64,000 nt of DNA from Brevibacterium daeguense. GTDB taxonomy: Bacteria; Actinomycetota; Actinomycetes; Actinomycetales; Brevibacteriaceae. Shown here piece after piece: positions 7,178 to 15,140 of the stretch. The translations under genes were made by a program, and so were the position numbers. The stretch spans positions 1-64,000 of the forward strand of contig NZ_JAJTWW010000023.1 in the NCBI RefSeq assembly GCF_021729135.1, written 5' to 3'. The notes beneath the pieces were generated by a model. It ran no database searches, was not told the DNA's origin, and worked only from the letters and a program-made list of their open reading frames with translations. Numbering within the stretch: the first letter of the stretch is position 1; the number at the start of each line of letters is the position of its first letter.

Positions 7178-9435
7178 TGGCGCTGGCAGCGATCAACATC
7201 CCCGCGATGACCCGGCTCATCGAGCAGCTGACCACCGCCAAGGACGACATCCGCGGCGACATCCGCGGATTGTCCCGCGAACTCCAGGACCTCAAGCTCA
7301 GCTCCGCCTTCTCCGACAGCGCCGACCGCGTCTGCGAGTGGATCGACGAGCGCATCCCCGACCTGCAGCGCCGCCTGGCGCTCGCAGAGCACATCGAACG
7401 GCAGACCCCCGGCCTGCAGTCCGAGGTCGTCATTGACGAGGGAATGCTGCCGACCGCAACTCCTCAGGAGGCCCGCCGGGCCGCCGGGCACACCGCCGAG
7501 GCGATCGCGGCCTACCTGGACAACGGGCCGGCGTCGGAGATCCCGGTCGAGGTCCTCGACCATCTCCGGCAGCACGCGGGCGACCCGTACTTCGACGCGC
7601 AGCTGGCCAAGCAGGTCTCCCCCGAACAGCTCGCGGAGTTCGTCCGCCGGCTCGGCCAGGGTCGGGACCTCCTGACCCCCGATCCGTTCCGCGGCGCGGG
7701 ATACGGCCCGCCGGGCACACCCACTGCGGCTGAGCAGGAGGCCCTCACCGCATTCGACGAGCAGTACGCGCTGATCGCGGAATATCTGGGCCGCAGCTAC
7801 GGCAACTCCTCGACGCTCACCGCAGAGCTCGCCTGGACGCAGGAGCAGCACTCGGACTGGACCGCCCAGTTCTCGCCGCAGGGGTACGGGATCAGCGACA
7901 ACGCGCAGGCGCTCGGCTGGCTGATGACCTTCGGATCGTGGGATCCGGGCGTCGTGAAATCCACGGTCGAGCACATCTACGCCACCGAGCAGCACACCGG
8001 CGACGGGCCGAGGACCTGGCAGGGCGACGGCCAGTTCACGATGCCCGGCGGGGACAGAATGCAGGACCCGCTCGCCGCCGTGCTGACCCAGGCGGCGGGG
8101 AACCCCGCGCTGGCCCAGGAGCTGTTCGACGAGCAGGCGGGTCGGGAGATCAGCTTCGGCCCTGGTCCTGCGAGCCCCGGCAATCCGAACCCCGAGGACC
8201 GCAGGTACTCGACCGAGGGCCTGCTCGAATACCTCATGCTCCGGCCGTGGCCGCAGGACGAGGGCGAGACGCTGGTGGCCGCCCTGACCGGCGCCATGGG
8301 ACCGGACGCACCGAGCCTTGAGGCGGGCCAGCGGATCTCGAACCGCATCACCGAGTTCGAGGCGAAGGTCCAGGAGCAGATCGCGCAGGCGGAGGCCGAG
8401 CAGCCGTCGAACGGCAGCGCCTGGGTCCACGGACTCCTCGATGCCGCCGGACTGATCCCGGGATTCGGGGAGATCGCCGACGGGATCAACGCCGGCATCT
8501 ACGTCGTCGAGGGTGATTGGGCCAACGCCGGTCTGTCGGCAGCTGCGATGATCCCGTTCTTCGGCTGGGGAGCCACCGGCGCGAAGGGCATCAAGCACCT
8601 CGACAACCTCAATGACGCGCGGCGCGCCATCGACGGCATCGACCTCGCGGCAGATGCCGCGAAGAACCTCGACAACGTCGCCGACGCCTTCAAGGGCCTG
8701 GAGCACGTGGGCGATGCCGCCGTCGACATGAGCAGCTTCGGCAAGCGCATCGACGTGTTCGACACCCCGACCGCGAAGGTCGGCACACACATCCCGACGA
8801 ACACCCCGGGCGTCGAGATCCCGGTCAGGCGGCCCTGGCTCGACGAGATCGGCGACATCGACGACGTCGACGATCTCCTGGACTGGGCCGACGAGGCCGG
8901 CGTCACCACGCACACCAAGGCCGACTACGGCTCGGCCGACCACATGGCCGCGGACATGCTCAAGAAGAGGAACTCGCAGGGTGCGAACTTCGACTTCGAC
9001 ACCTGGAAGGCCGACTACGACACGCGCTACCTCAACTCGAAGAAGGGCTATGCCTTCGAGGAGTCGTGGTGGCGGGCCAACGAGGACCGGTTCGGGCCGG
9101 AGGGCGATCCGACCTCCAATTGGCAGAACCCCAGGCCCGGGGCACAGGACGAGGGCCTGCCGGTCGCGGCCGGTGCCGACAAGACCGACCCCGCGAGGTA
9201 CCACTCCAGCGACAAGCGCTACTTCGACGCGGTCAACCCGGAGACCAAGGAGGCCTTCGAGCTCAAGTCCGGTCAGCCGAAGGCCGACTCCGGGCAGCTG
9301 GCGAAGGACTCCGCGCTGGCCGAGCAGGGCTGGGACATCACCTACGTCTTCGCCCAGGAGCCCACGGCGAGCACCAAGAGGCGCCTGCTCGACGCGGGCA
9401 TCAGCTACGAGGTGACGGGGACGACGTTCAAGTGA
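7174..9435 (+). CDS. polymorphic toxin with C-terminal PD-(D/E)xK nuclease-like domain
   Basis: 753 residues without signal peptide. Residues 1-90 are coiled-coil-prone helices, and 90-370 a helical body. About 420-460 form a glycine-rich hydrophobic hairpin (GLIPGFGEIADGINAGIYVV, then AGLSAAAMIPFFGWGATG) typical of pre-toxin segments in secreted polymorphic toxins. The last ~130 residues are unlike the rest: FDAVNPETKEAFELKSGQ gives D685, E696 and K698 in the D-x(n)-ExK arrangement of restriction-endonuclease-fold nucleases, followed by a beta strand (WDITYVFAQEP) and a helix. It probably cleaves nucleic acid in a competitor after type VII or similar export. The immunity candidate follows 52 bp downstream. 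Confidence 0.8.
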   Translation: MMALAAINIPAMTRLIEQLTTAKDDIRGDIRGLSRELQDLKLSSAFSDSADRVCEWIDERIPDLQRRLALAEHIERQTPGLQSEVVIDEGMLPTATPQEARRAAGHTAEAIAAYLDNGPASEIPVEVLDHLRQHAGDPYFDAQLAKQVSPEQLAEFVRRLGQGRDLLTPDPFRGAGYGPPGTPTAAEQEALTAFDEQYALIAEYLGRSYGNSSTLTAELAWTQEQHSDWTAQFSPQGYGISDNAQALGWLMTFGSWDPGVVKSTVEHIYATEQHTGDGPRTWQGDGQFTMPGGDRMQDPLAAVLTQAAGNPALAQELFDEQAGREISFGPGPASPGNPNPEDRRYSTEGLLEYLMLRPWPQDEGETLVAALTGAMGPDAPSLEAGQRISNRITEFEAKVQEQIAQAEAEQPSNGSAWVHGLLDAAGLIPGFGEIADGINAGIYVVEGDWANAGLSAAAMIPFFGWGATGAKGIKHLDNLNDARRAIDGIDLAADAAKNLDNVADAFKGLEHVGDAAVDMSSFGKRIDVFDTPTAKVGTHIPTNTPGVEIPVRRPWLDEIGDIDDVDDLLDWADEAGVTTHTKADYGSADHMAADMLKKRNSQGANFDFDTWKADYDTRYLNSKKGYAFEESWWRANEDRFGPEGDPTSNWQNPRPGAQDEGLPVAAGADKTDPARYHSSDKRYFDAVNPETKEAFELKSGQPKADSGQLAKDSALAEQGWDITYVFAQEPTASTKRRLLDAGISYEVTGTTFK

Positions 9436-9487
9436 ATCGGACTAGGCTCGAGCACAGCACGACCAACCACAGCGAGCGAACAGGGGG

Positions 9488-10537
9488 ATGCGCGTGAGTG
9501 ATGACGGGCAGGTCGAGGATCTCGTCGAGGTCCGGCGGCGACCGCCTCGGGCGGAGGCAGAGCAGTACTTCTGGGACTTCCAGGACAGCTGCGCCGAGCG
9601 CCTCGACGGCTTCCTCGCAGCGATCGCACCGCGACCGGAGGCACCGGCCTACTCCGTGGAATCCCTCGACGAGATCGAGGCGCTGTACCTCGAGCGCGTA
9701 CGCACACCGGCCGACCTCGACGACGCCGGCCCCCGGTCCTTCTTCTTCGACGTCTTCCGCTACGTCGGTGAGGTCATCCTCCGCACCTGCGGCGGCGAAT
9801 GGGAGTGGGAGGAGCTCTGGGAGCAGGGCGGCCCGGGCGCCGGGCTCCCGTTCGTGCGCGTCGACTCCCCGGAGGGCTACCTGCGGGGCGGCACCGTCAA
9901 CATCTACACCACGCTCACCGGCGCTGCGGGCACCCGCTCGGGACACTACTTCCGCGATCTCACCACCGCCATCCGGAACAGCTTCGGCGACGCGGGCCCG
10001 CTGCGCCGATCGTCGGGGATCACCGCGATGGGCGTCGCGGATCCCGCAGCGGTCAACCCCGCACTGCGGGACTACCTCGCCCACCATCAGGGCGAACTCG
10101 AGCGCTTCACCACCGCGCTGGCCGAGCAGGGCACGAAGCTCGACTTCACCGCGGAATCGCTCGACCGGCTCGAGCAGGTGCTGCTCGACCGCTACCCGGA
10201 CAAGGCCGACATCAAGGCCGACTTCGAGTCCTCGTTCGTCCAGCAGGCGGCCCGCTACATCGCCGAGGTGTTCGTCCGGCTGGCGGGCGGCCGGATCGAC
10301 ATCGTCGACCCGGCCGCGCTGACCCGGCGGGTCACGCCCGAGGATTCGCTGCCCTACCTCGAGCACGTGGCGGCGGACGGCACCGCCTCCCCCGCCCTGC
10401 CGCTGTCCCAGATTCTTTCGGGAGCGGTCCGGGCGAAGGCGGTGGGACGGTCGAGCACGGTCGAACCGCGCACCGGCGACAAGATCCGCGGGCAGCTCGA
10501 GCGCTACGCCGCCTCAGCCCACCCGAACAGCGGCTGA
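9488..10537 (+). CDS. probable immunity protein with an internally duplicated domain
   Basis: 349 residues, acidic, cytoplasmic, no recognised Pfam-like motif. It contains two diverged copies of one helical unit: YSVESLDEIEALYLERV with FFFDVFRYVGEVILRTCGG near 60-120, and FTAESLDRLEQVLLDRY with FVQQAARYIAEVFVRLAGG near 220-275. Its position directly after the toxin points to an immunity role, inferred. The start may instead be GTG 9494, which has better spacing to the GGGGG stretch. The last 24 nt overlap the 3' end of the convergent kinase-like gene. Confidence 0.75.
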   Translation: MRVSDDGQVEDLVEVRRRPPRAEAEQYFWDFQDSCAERLDGFLAAIAPRPEAPAYSVESLDEIEALYLERVRTPADLDDAGPRSFFFDVFRYVGEVILRTCGGEWEWEELWEQGGPGAGLPFVRVDSPEGYLRGGTVNIYTTLTGAAGTRSGHYFRDLTTAIRNSFGDAGPLRRSSGITAMGVADPAAVNPALRDYLAHHQGELERFTTALAEQGTKLDFTAESLDRLEQVLLDRYPDKADIKADFESSFVQQAARYIAEVFVRLAGGRIDIVDPAALTRRVTPEDSLPYLEHVAADGTASPALPLSQILSGAVRAKAVGRSSTVEPRTGDKIRGQLERYAASAHPNSG

Positions 10538-12985
10538 GGGCTGCTCCGGACGCTCCCCTTCCGCCGTGTGCATCCTGATGACTCCGGTGGCCCCGTCGAG
10601 GGTGACGGTCTGACCCTCGGTCAGCCGCGTCGTGACCTCGGGGACGGAGACGACGGCGGGGATGCCGTACTCGCGGGCCACGGTCGGCCCGTGCGCGATC
10701 GGTGAGCCGGTCTCCGTGATCAGACCGCCGATGGTGAGGAACAGCGGCGTCCAGCCCGGGTCGGTCGTGGCCGCCACGAGGATATCGCCGGGCCGCAGCC
10801 GCGCCTCGGACGGCTGGTGGACGATGCGCACCGGGCCGGTTGCACTGCCGGTCGCTGCCGGCACTCCCACCAGGATGTCCGGTCCGTGCTCGGACGGTGC
10901 CGCGTCAGGCAGCGTCAGCGGGTTCGTACCGTCCGACAGCAGCAGGCCCGGGATCTGCCGGCGTCGGGCCTCCCGCTGGTGCTCCCGACGCCGGTCGGAC
11001 ACCAGTGTGCGCTGATCGGCACCCTGGGCGGCGGCGACGGCTTCGGTGAGGGTCAGGAACATGATGTCGCCCGGGGCGTCCAGCAGCCCGGCGGCCGTGA
11101 GTTCGGCGCCCGCCGCCAGGAGCTGCCTGCGCGCTTCGCTGATCGGGGTCAGCCAGAGAAACTTGGGCAGTTCGCGCAGGCCCGCCAGTTCCCGGGTCCG
11201 GTGCAGCAGCGAACCGACGATCCAGGCGCGCAGCGGACGCACCCGCTCGGCTCGTCCGATGAGCTCCCGCAGGGAAGCCTCCGCCTCGGCCGCGGCGCGG
11301 GCGAACCTCGCAGACGGAGCCTGATCGGGGTCGGTGACCAGCAGATATCCGGCCAGGGCGGCGAACACCGGCGCAGGATCCTCGGCCCAGCGCGGAGCAC
11401 CGACATCGATCTCCGCAGTGCCGCGGATCCCGTACTCCGCAAGGAAGGCGGTGAGCCCGAATTCGGGCAGCAGCCCCTGCCGGAAGCGTGCGGCGAGCTC
11501 CTCCGGAGCGGTGCTGATCAGGAGCTCACGGTGGGGCGCGGCCGCCCGGGCGACCGACCAGAGCTCAAGATCCATCTGCGTGGTGACGTTGTGGGGCATG
11601 CCCCGGAGCACCGCATTCAGCTCCCCCGGGCGGATGATGCCGGTGAGGAGTCCGTTCGCCACGTTCTGGGCCAGCAGCGCGGCCCAGAGCGGAGGCAGCG
11701 AGCGCATCATCGGCCCTGTCAGGGCCGGGTCCTGGACGCTGACTGCCGCGCGGATGCGACTGCTCGTGTCCGGCGGGTCAGCAGTCGGCTCGCTGCGCAC
11801 CCGATCGAGCTCGCGGAATGCGCGCTCCCGCGCCCGGCTCGGCCGAGCAAGGGCCCACAGCGCGCCGACCAGGGCCTTGGGCACCGATGTCAGCAGCAGC
11901 CGAGAGGCCGCCCTCCGGGAGAACAGGTGCCCGCCGGGGCGTGGTGCGAAGCGGGGGTCGTCGAGAAGCTTCGCCGCACTTCGCGCAATGGCGGGACCGT
12001 AGACCCGGACGATCTCGGGCACCCGTCCTCGCAGCCGCCGGCTGTGGAGGAAGCCGGTGAGGTCCATGAACATCCGCCCGCCGATGTCGACGAGCAGCGA
12101 GTCGAGGACCGCGTCATCGGCGCCGACGAGGTTCAACCAGCGGCCGGAGACCTCGCGCAGCACCGACATGCCCATCGGGGTGAGCGGCCGGCGCAGACCC
12201 TGCACGTGCCCGACCTCCAGGTAGACACGCAGGTCATCGCGGGCAGGCGGCAGGGGGAAGAGCGTGGTGATCGCACGGGACTGCAGCAGCCAGAGCGTCC
12301 GCTCCGCATCCAGCGCCCACTCGACGTCCTGGGGTCTGTCGAAGATGCGCTGCACCCGGAGGCCGGTCGCGCGGAGTCGGCGCAGCTCATCCGGGGAGAG
12401 ACAGCCGTAGGCAGGCACCGGCCCCCGCTCCGGCAGCACATAGTGGTCGGGGTCCACAGTGCCGTCCACGACGCCGGTGCCCAGGCCCTCCACCGCATCG
12501 ACGACGGTCTCGGTGCGGGTGCCCGTGAGCGGATTGGCCGTGAACATCACGCCGGCGGCTGCCGGGGCGATCATCCGCTGGACCACGACTGCCATGCTCG
12601 GCGGCTCGGCGTCCGCGCTGTGTGCCGCCCGATAGGCGACGGCGCGGTCGCTGTCGAGAGAGCGCCAGCACCTGCGGATCGCGTCGATCAGCTCATCCTC
12701 GCCCGTGACGTCGAGGAAGGTGTCCTGCTGGCCGGCGAAACTGGCGTCGGGCAGGTCCTCGGCCGTGGCACTGGACCGCACGGCGACCGGAGGGCTCCCG
12801 AGGCGTCGGTAGGCGGCCACGACAGCCGCCTCGGGGATGATGCCGGCACGGTGCGCCTCGGTGGTCAGGCAGAAGCCGTCCGGCACCCGCTCCCCTGCGG
12901 AGATCAGGCCGGCGAGGCCGGCGGCCTTGCCGCCGACGAGATCCGTCCGGCCAGGAGGAATCCGTGCAAGGTCGATGACGTCCAT
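10514..12985 (-). CDS. PEP-utilizing enzyme, rifampin-phosphotransferase-like
   Basis: 823 residues. The N-terminal ATP-grasp domain (about 1-280) shows LVGGKAAGLAGL, VAVRSSATAEDLPDASFAGQ, AAGVMFTANPLTGTRTE and VEWALDAERTLWLLQSRAI, all typical of PEP synthase/PPDK. The C-terminal swivelling domain has GSPIAHGPTVAREYGIPAVV with phospho-carrier H765. The long variable middle and ATP-grasp/central/His order match rifampin phosphotransferase (RPH, about 865 residues), which inactivates rifamycins with ATP. There is no PEP/pyruvate TIM-barrel domain, so it is not PEP synthase. Substrate specificity is not proven by sequence. Confidence 0.82.
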   Translation of the reverse strand: MDVIDLARIPPGRTDLVGGKAAGLAGLISAGERVPDGFCLTTEAHRAGIIPEAAVVAAYRRLGSPPVAVRSSATAEDLPDASFAGQQDTFLDVTGEDELIDAIRRCWRSLDSDRAVAYRAAHSADAEPPSMAVVVQRMIAPAAAGVMFTANPLTGTRTETVVDAVEGLGTGVVDGTVDPDHYVLPERGPVPAYGCLSPDELRRLRATGLRVQRIFDRPQDVEWALDAERTLWLLQSRAITTLFPLPPARDDLRVYLEVGHVQGLRRPLTPMGMSVLREVSGRWLNLVGADDAVLDSLLVDIGGRMFMDLTGFLHSRRLRGRVPEIVRVYGPAIARSAAKLLDDPRFAPRPGGHLFSRRAASRLLLTSVPKALVGALWALARPSRARERAFRELDRVRSEPTADPPDTSSRIRAAVSVQDPALTGPMMRSLPPLWAALLAQNVANGLLTGIIRPGELNAVLRGMPHNVTTQMDLELWSVARAAAPHRELLISTAPEELAARFRQGLLPEFGLTAFLAEYGIRGTAEIDVGAPRWAEDPAPVFAALAGYLLVTDPDQAPSARFARAAAEAEASLRELIGRAERVRPLRAWIVGSLLHRTRELAGLRELPKFLWLTPISEARRQLLAAGAELTAAGLLDAPGDIMFLTLTEAVAAAQGADQRTLVSDRRREHQREARRRQIPGLLLSDGTNPLTLPDAAPSEHGPDILVGVPAATGSATGPVRIVHQPSEARLRPGDILVAATTDPGWTPLFLTIGGLITETGSPIAHGPTVAREYGIPAVVSVPEVTTRLTEGQTVTLDGATGVIRMHTAEGERPEQPSAAVRVG

Positions 12986-13216
12986 GTCCGCCTCCCCGTC
13001 AGGCCGCGGACGACGTCCGGCTGACGCTCAGGCGGCAGGAGCCGACCCTCGGGACCCGGACGGCAGAAAGCGGCAGTGCTCCGATGGAAGCCGATGATCC
13101 GCCTTCGGTGATCGCGGGTCAACCCCGGCGGCGCTACTGTTGATAGGAGACCGAGACCGGGGGTGCGAGCCCGACCTCCGGCCGCACGGCCCGACAGCAC
13201 GAGGAAGGTACTTCTC

Positions 13217-13771
13217 ATGTCACTCCCCTTCACCGAATTCCAGCGCAGATCCCGCACTGCCCTCATCATCCAGGGCATCCTCGCGATCATCGTCGGCATC
13301 GTCATGCTGGTGTGGCCGGGCCCCTCGGTCTTCGCATTCATCGCTCTGTTCGCCGCCTGGCTGTTCATCGACGGCCTGTTCTCGATCATCGGCTGGTTCT
13401 GGCAGAGCAAGGCGACCCGCTCCGCCTGGCAGCTCATCAGCGGCATCCTCGCCATCCTCGCCGCGATCGTGGTGATCTTCCTGCCCGGCGCCGCTGCTTT
13501 CGCGATCGTGATCCTCGTCGCGGTCTGGGCGATCGTGGTCGGCATCGTCCAGTTCGCAGGCGCGTTCGGTCTCAGGAAGCTGGGGGCGCGGTTCTGGTGG
13601 GCGCTGCTGATCTCCGGCGCGCTCGGCGTCATCGTCGGAATCCTGCTCCTGATGAACCCGGGCGCCGGCATCATCTCCCTGCTGTGGCTGCTCGCGATCT
13701 TCCTCATCGTCGAGGGAATCGCCGCGATCCTCCTCGGGATCCAGATCAGCCGGGCGGCGAAGCAGCGGTGA
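13217..13771 (+). CDS. HdeD/DUF308 family integral membrane protein
   Basis: 184 residues from ATG 13217, chosen because AGGAAGG sits at 13202-13208; an upstream in-frame start would add 18 charged residues. About six membrane helices in three hairpins are separated by short loops, for example IIQGILAIIVGIVMLVWPGP, IVVIFLPGAAAFAIVILVAV and ALGVIVGILLLMNPG. Each hairpin ends in a WPG/LPG/NPG turn, as in HdeD-type DUF308 proteins linked to acid resistance in enterobacteria. The role in actinobacteria is unknown. It diverges from the kinase-like gene across 231 bp in which I see no clear site. Confidence 0.85.
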   Translation: MSLPFTEFQRRSRTALIIQGILAIIVGIVMLVWPGPSVFAFIALFAAWLFIDGLFSIIGWFWQSKATRSAWQLISGILAILAAIVVIFLPGAAAFAIVILVAVWAIVVGIVQFAGAFGLRKLGARFWWALLISGALGVIVGILLLMNPGAGIISLLWLLAIFLIVEGIAAILLGIQISRAAKQR

Positions 13772-13804
13772 GCTGAGCCCGTCCCCACGTCCGCGTCTAC
13801 TCCG

Positions 13805-13840
13805 GCCCACCGTCGTTTGACATATCAAGTGACGGTGGGC
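13805..13840 (+). terminator. perfect 10-bp inverted repeat after the HdeD-type gene
   Basis: GCCCACCGTC (13805-13814) and GACGGTGGGC (13831-13840) pair perfectly around a 16-nt loop that contains a second dyad, TTGA/TCAA. It lies 34 nt past the stop at 13771 and just before the leader peptide, so it probably insulates the two units. Confidence 0.7.
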
Positions 13841-13852
13841 TTCAATTCATGG

Positions 13853-13933
13853 GTGACCACGCACTCTCCGGGCCTGCTGTCGTGGCGGCGCCTCCACATC
13901 GACCTCATGCGGTTCACCACCGTCCTCTGTTGA
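13853..13933 (+). CDS. Cys-ending regulatory leader peptide upstream of metQNI
   Basis: A 26-codon reading frame from GTG 13853 to TGA 13931-13933 whose C-terminal part reads RRLHIDLMRFTTVLC. Short peptides with an R-R-x-H-[IV]-D-L-x-R-x-x-x-x-L-C ending recur before sulfur and cysteine transport or metabolism genes in actinobacteria, where translation across the Cys codon reports Cys-tRNA supply. The single Cys is the last residue before the stop. It lies 253 nt upstream of metQ, with a GC-rich hairpin at 13981-14007 between them, an arrangement consistent with attenuation. The start could also be internal. No initiating ribosome site stands out. Confidence 0.7.
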   Translation: MTTHSPGLLSWRRLHIDLMRFTTVLC

Positions 13934-13980
13934 CGGTCTCACGCCGGCCCGCGCGCTGACGCCTCCGGTCTGGCAGGCAG

Positions 13981-14007
13981 CGCTGACGCCCGGCCCGCCG
14001 GGCAGCG
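13981..14007 (+). promoter_or_regulatory. candidate attenuator hairpin between leader peptide and metQ
   Basis: CGCT-gac-GCCCGG (13981-13993) pairs with CCGGGC-AGCG (13998-14007) around a 4-nt loop. It starts 47 nt after the leader-peptide stop. It could be a Rho-independent or ribosome-responsive attenuator. The rest of 14008-14186 is GC-rich with no riboswitch signature that I can recognise. Confidence 0.45.
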
Positions 14008-14186
14008 TTGATGCCTCTGAGCGCACCACAGCACCTGCCGCGCGCCTTCCGAACGCGCCATCCTCGCGCGCCACCTTCGATCCGCATTTCACCGCGCCCG
14101 CCGCTTCCGCGGGGCCACCCGCCGGACCTGCTCCGCGAGTCTCCGCCCGCCGCCGAGGCGCGCCACCCGCCACGAAAGACGTCACC

Positions 14187-15140
14187 GTGCCCAATTCATC
14201 CGCTTCATCCAGCTCCACCCACGCCTCCGTCCAGGAGCAGCTCGCCAAGCGCCGCGCCGGACGCAGGAAGGGCCTGATCATCGGCGCCGTCATCCTCGTC
14301 GTCGCCCTGATCGCCGTCTTCGGCATCGCATTCCTGCAGCGCGGCGCCGGCGCTGAGACCACCACCCTCAAGATCGCCGACACCGCCCAGAGCGACTACC
14401 AGGACGCGATCGTCGAAGTCGGCAAGGAGAACGGACTCGACCTCGAGTTCGTCAACTTCGACGATCCCTACCTGCCCAACACCGCGCTGCTGCAGGGCGA
14501 GGTCGACGCGAACTCCTTCCAGCACATCGCCTGGCTGAGCGCCTTCAACACCGAGAACGGCTCCGACATCACGCCGCTGTTCTCGACCAACATCTCCCAG
14601 TGGGGTCTCTTCTCCAGCACCCTCGATTCGGTCGAGGACATCCCGGACGGCGCTCGGATCGCGATGCCGGACGACCCCTCGAACTTCTCCCGCGGCCTGT
14701 TCATCCTGCAGAGCGCCGGCCTGCTCGAGATCAGCGACGAACAGGGCTTCTACCCCACCGAGGAGCAGATCACCGCGAACCCGAAGAACATCGAGTTCGT
14801 CCGGCTCGCCCACGAATCCGTGCAGACCGCCTACGACGACCCGTCGGTCGACGCGCTCGTCGTCGCCACCGACGACTTCGACCCCGCGCTCGGCATCACC
14901 ACCGCCGACGCCCTCCAGGTCGAGGATCCCGAGGCGCCCTCCTCGGTCCCATACACCATCGTGGTGGCGACGCTGCCGGACCGTGCCGAGGATCCGGTGT
15001 GGGAGAAGCTCGAGGAGACCTATCGCGATCAGCGCGTGATCGACGCCTTCAACGAGGAGAAGAACGGCCAGGCCGCCTATGTCGATCGTCCTCGCAGCGA
15101 GCTCGTCAACGTGCTCGAAGAGCTCAGCGCCGGCGAATGA
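14187..15140 (+). CDS. metQ: MetQ/NlpA-type substrate-binding protein, membrane-anchored
   Basis: 317 residues from GTG 14187. Residues 1-28 are polar, and about 29-52 form one membrane helix (GLIIGAVILVVALIAVFGIA), after which TLKIADTAQSDYQDAIVEVG begins the NlpA/MetQ fold. ALLQGEVDANSFQHIAWL and IAMPDDPSNFSRGLFILQSAG are family hallmarks. MetQ binds methionine outside the membrane for MetNI. Unusually there is no lipobox Cys, so it should be held by an uncleaved N-terminal helix with a cytoplasmic tail. Its stop overlaps metN. Confidence 0.9.
   Translation: MPNSSASSSSTHASVQEQLAKRRAGRRKGLIIGAVILVVALIAVFGIAFLQRGAGAETTTLKIADTAQSDYQDAIVEVGKENGLDLEFVNFDDPYLPNTALLQGEVDANSFQHIAWLSAFNTENGSDITPLFSTNISQWGLFSSTLDSVEDIPDGARIAMPDDPSNFSRGLFILQSAGLLEISDEQGFYPTEEQITANPKNIEFVRLAHESVQTAYDDPSVDALVVATDDFDPALGITTADALQVEDPEAPSSVPYTIVVATLPDRAEDPVWEKLEETYRDQRVIDAFNEEKNGQAAYVDRPRSELVNVLEELSAGE

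Noticed and set aside
6796-9204. 802-codon open frame on the minus strand opposite the toxin gene
   Set aside because: It is Val/Leu/Gly/Arg-rich without any recognisable motif and mirrors the GC-rich third-position pattern of the real plus-strand gene, which has clear domains and coupled neighbours.
14008-14186. SAM riboswitch before metQ
   Set aside because: No SAM-I or SAM-IV core such as the GGCAACC-type junction is visible; the leader peptide and hairpin are the better regulatory candidates.
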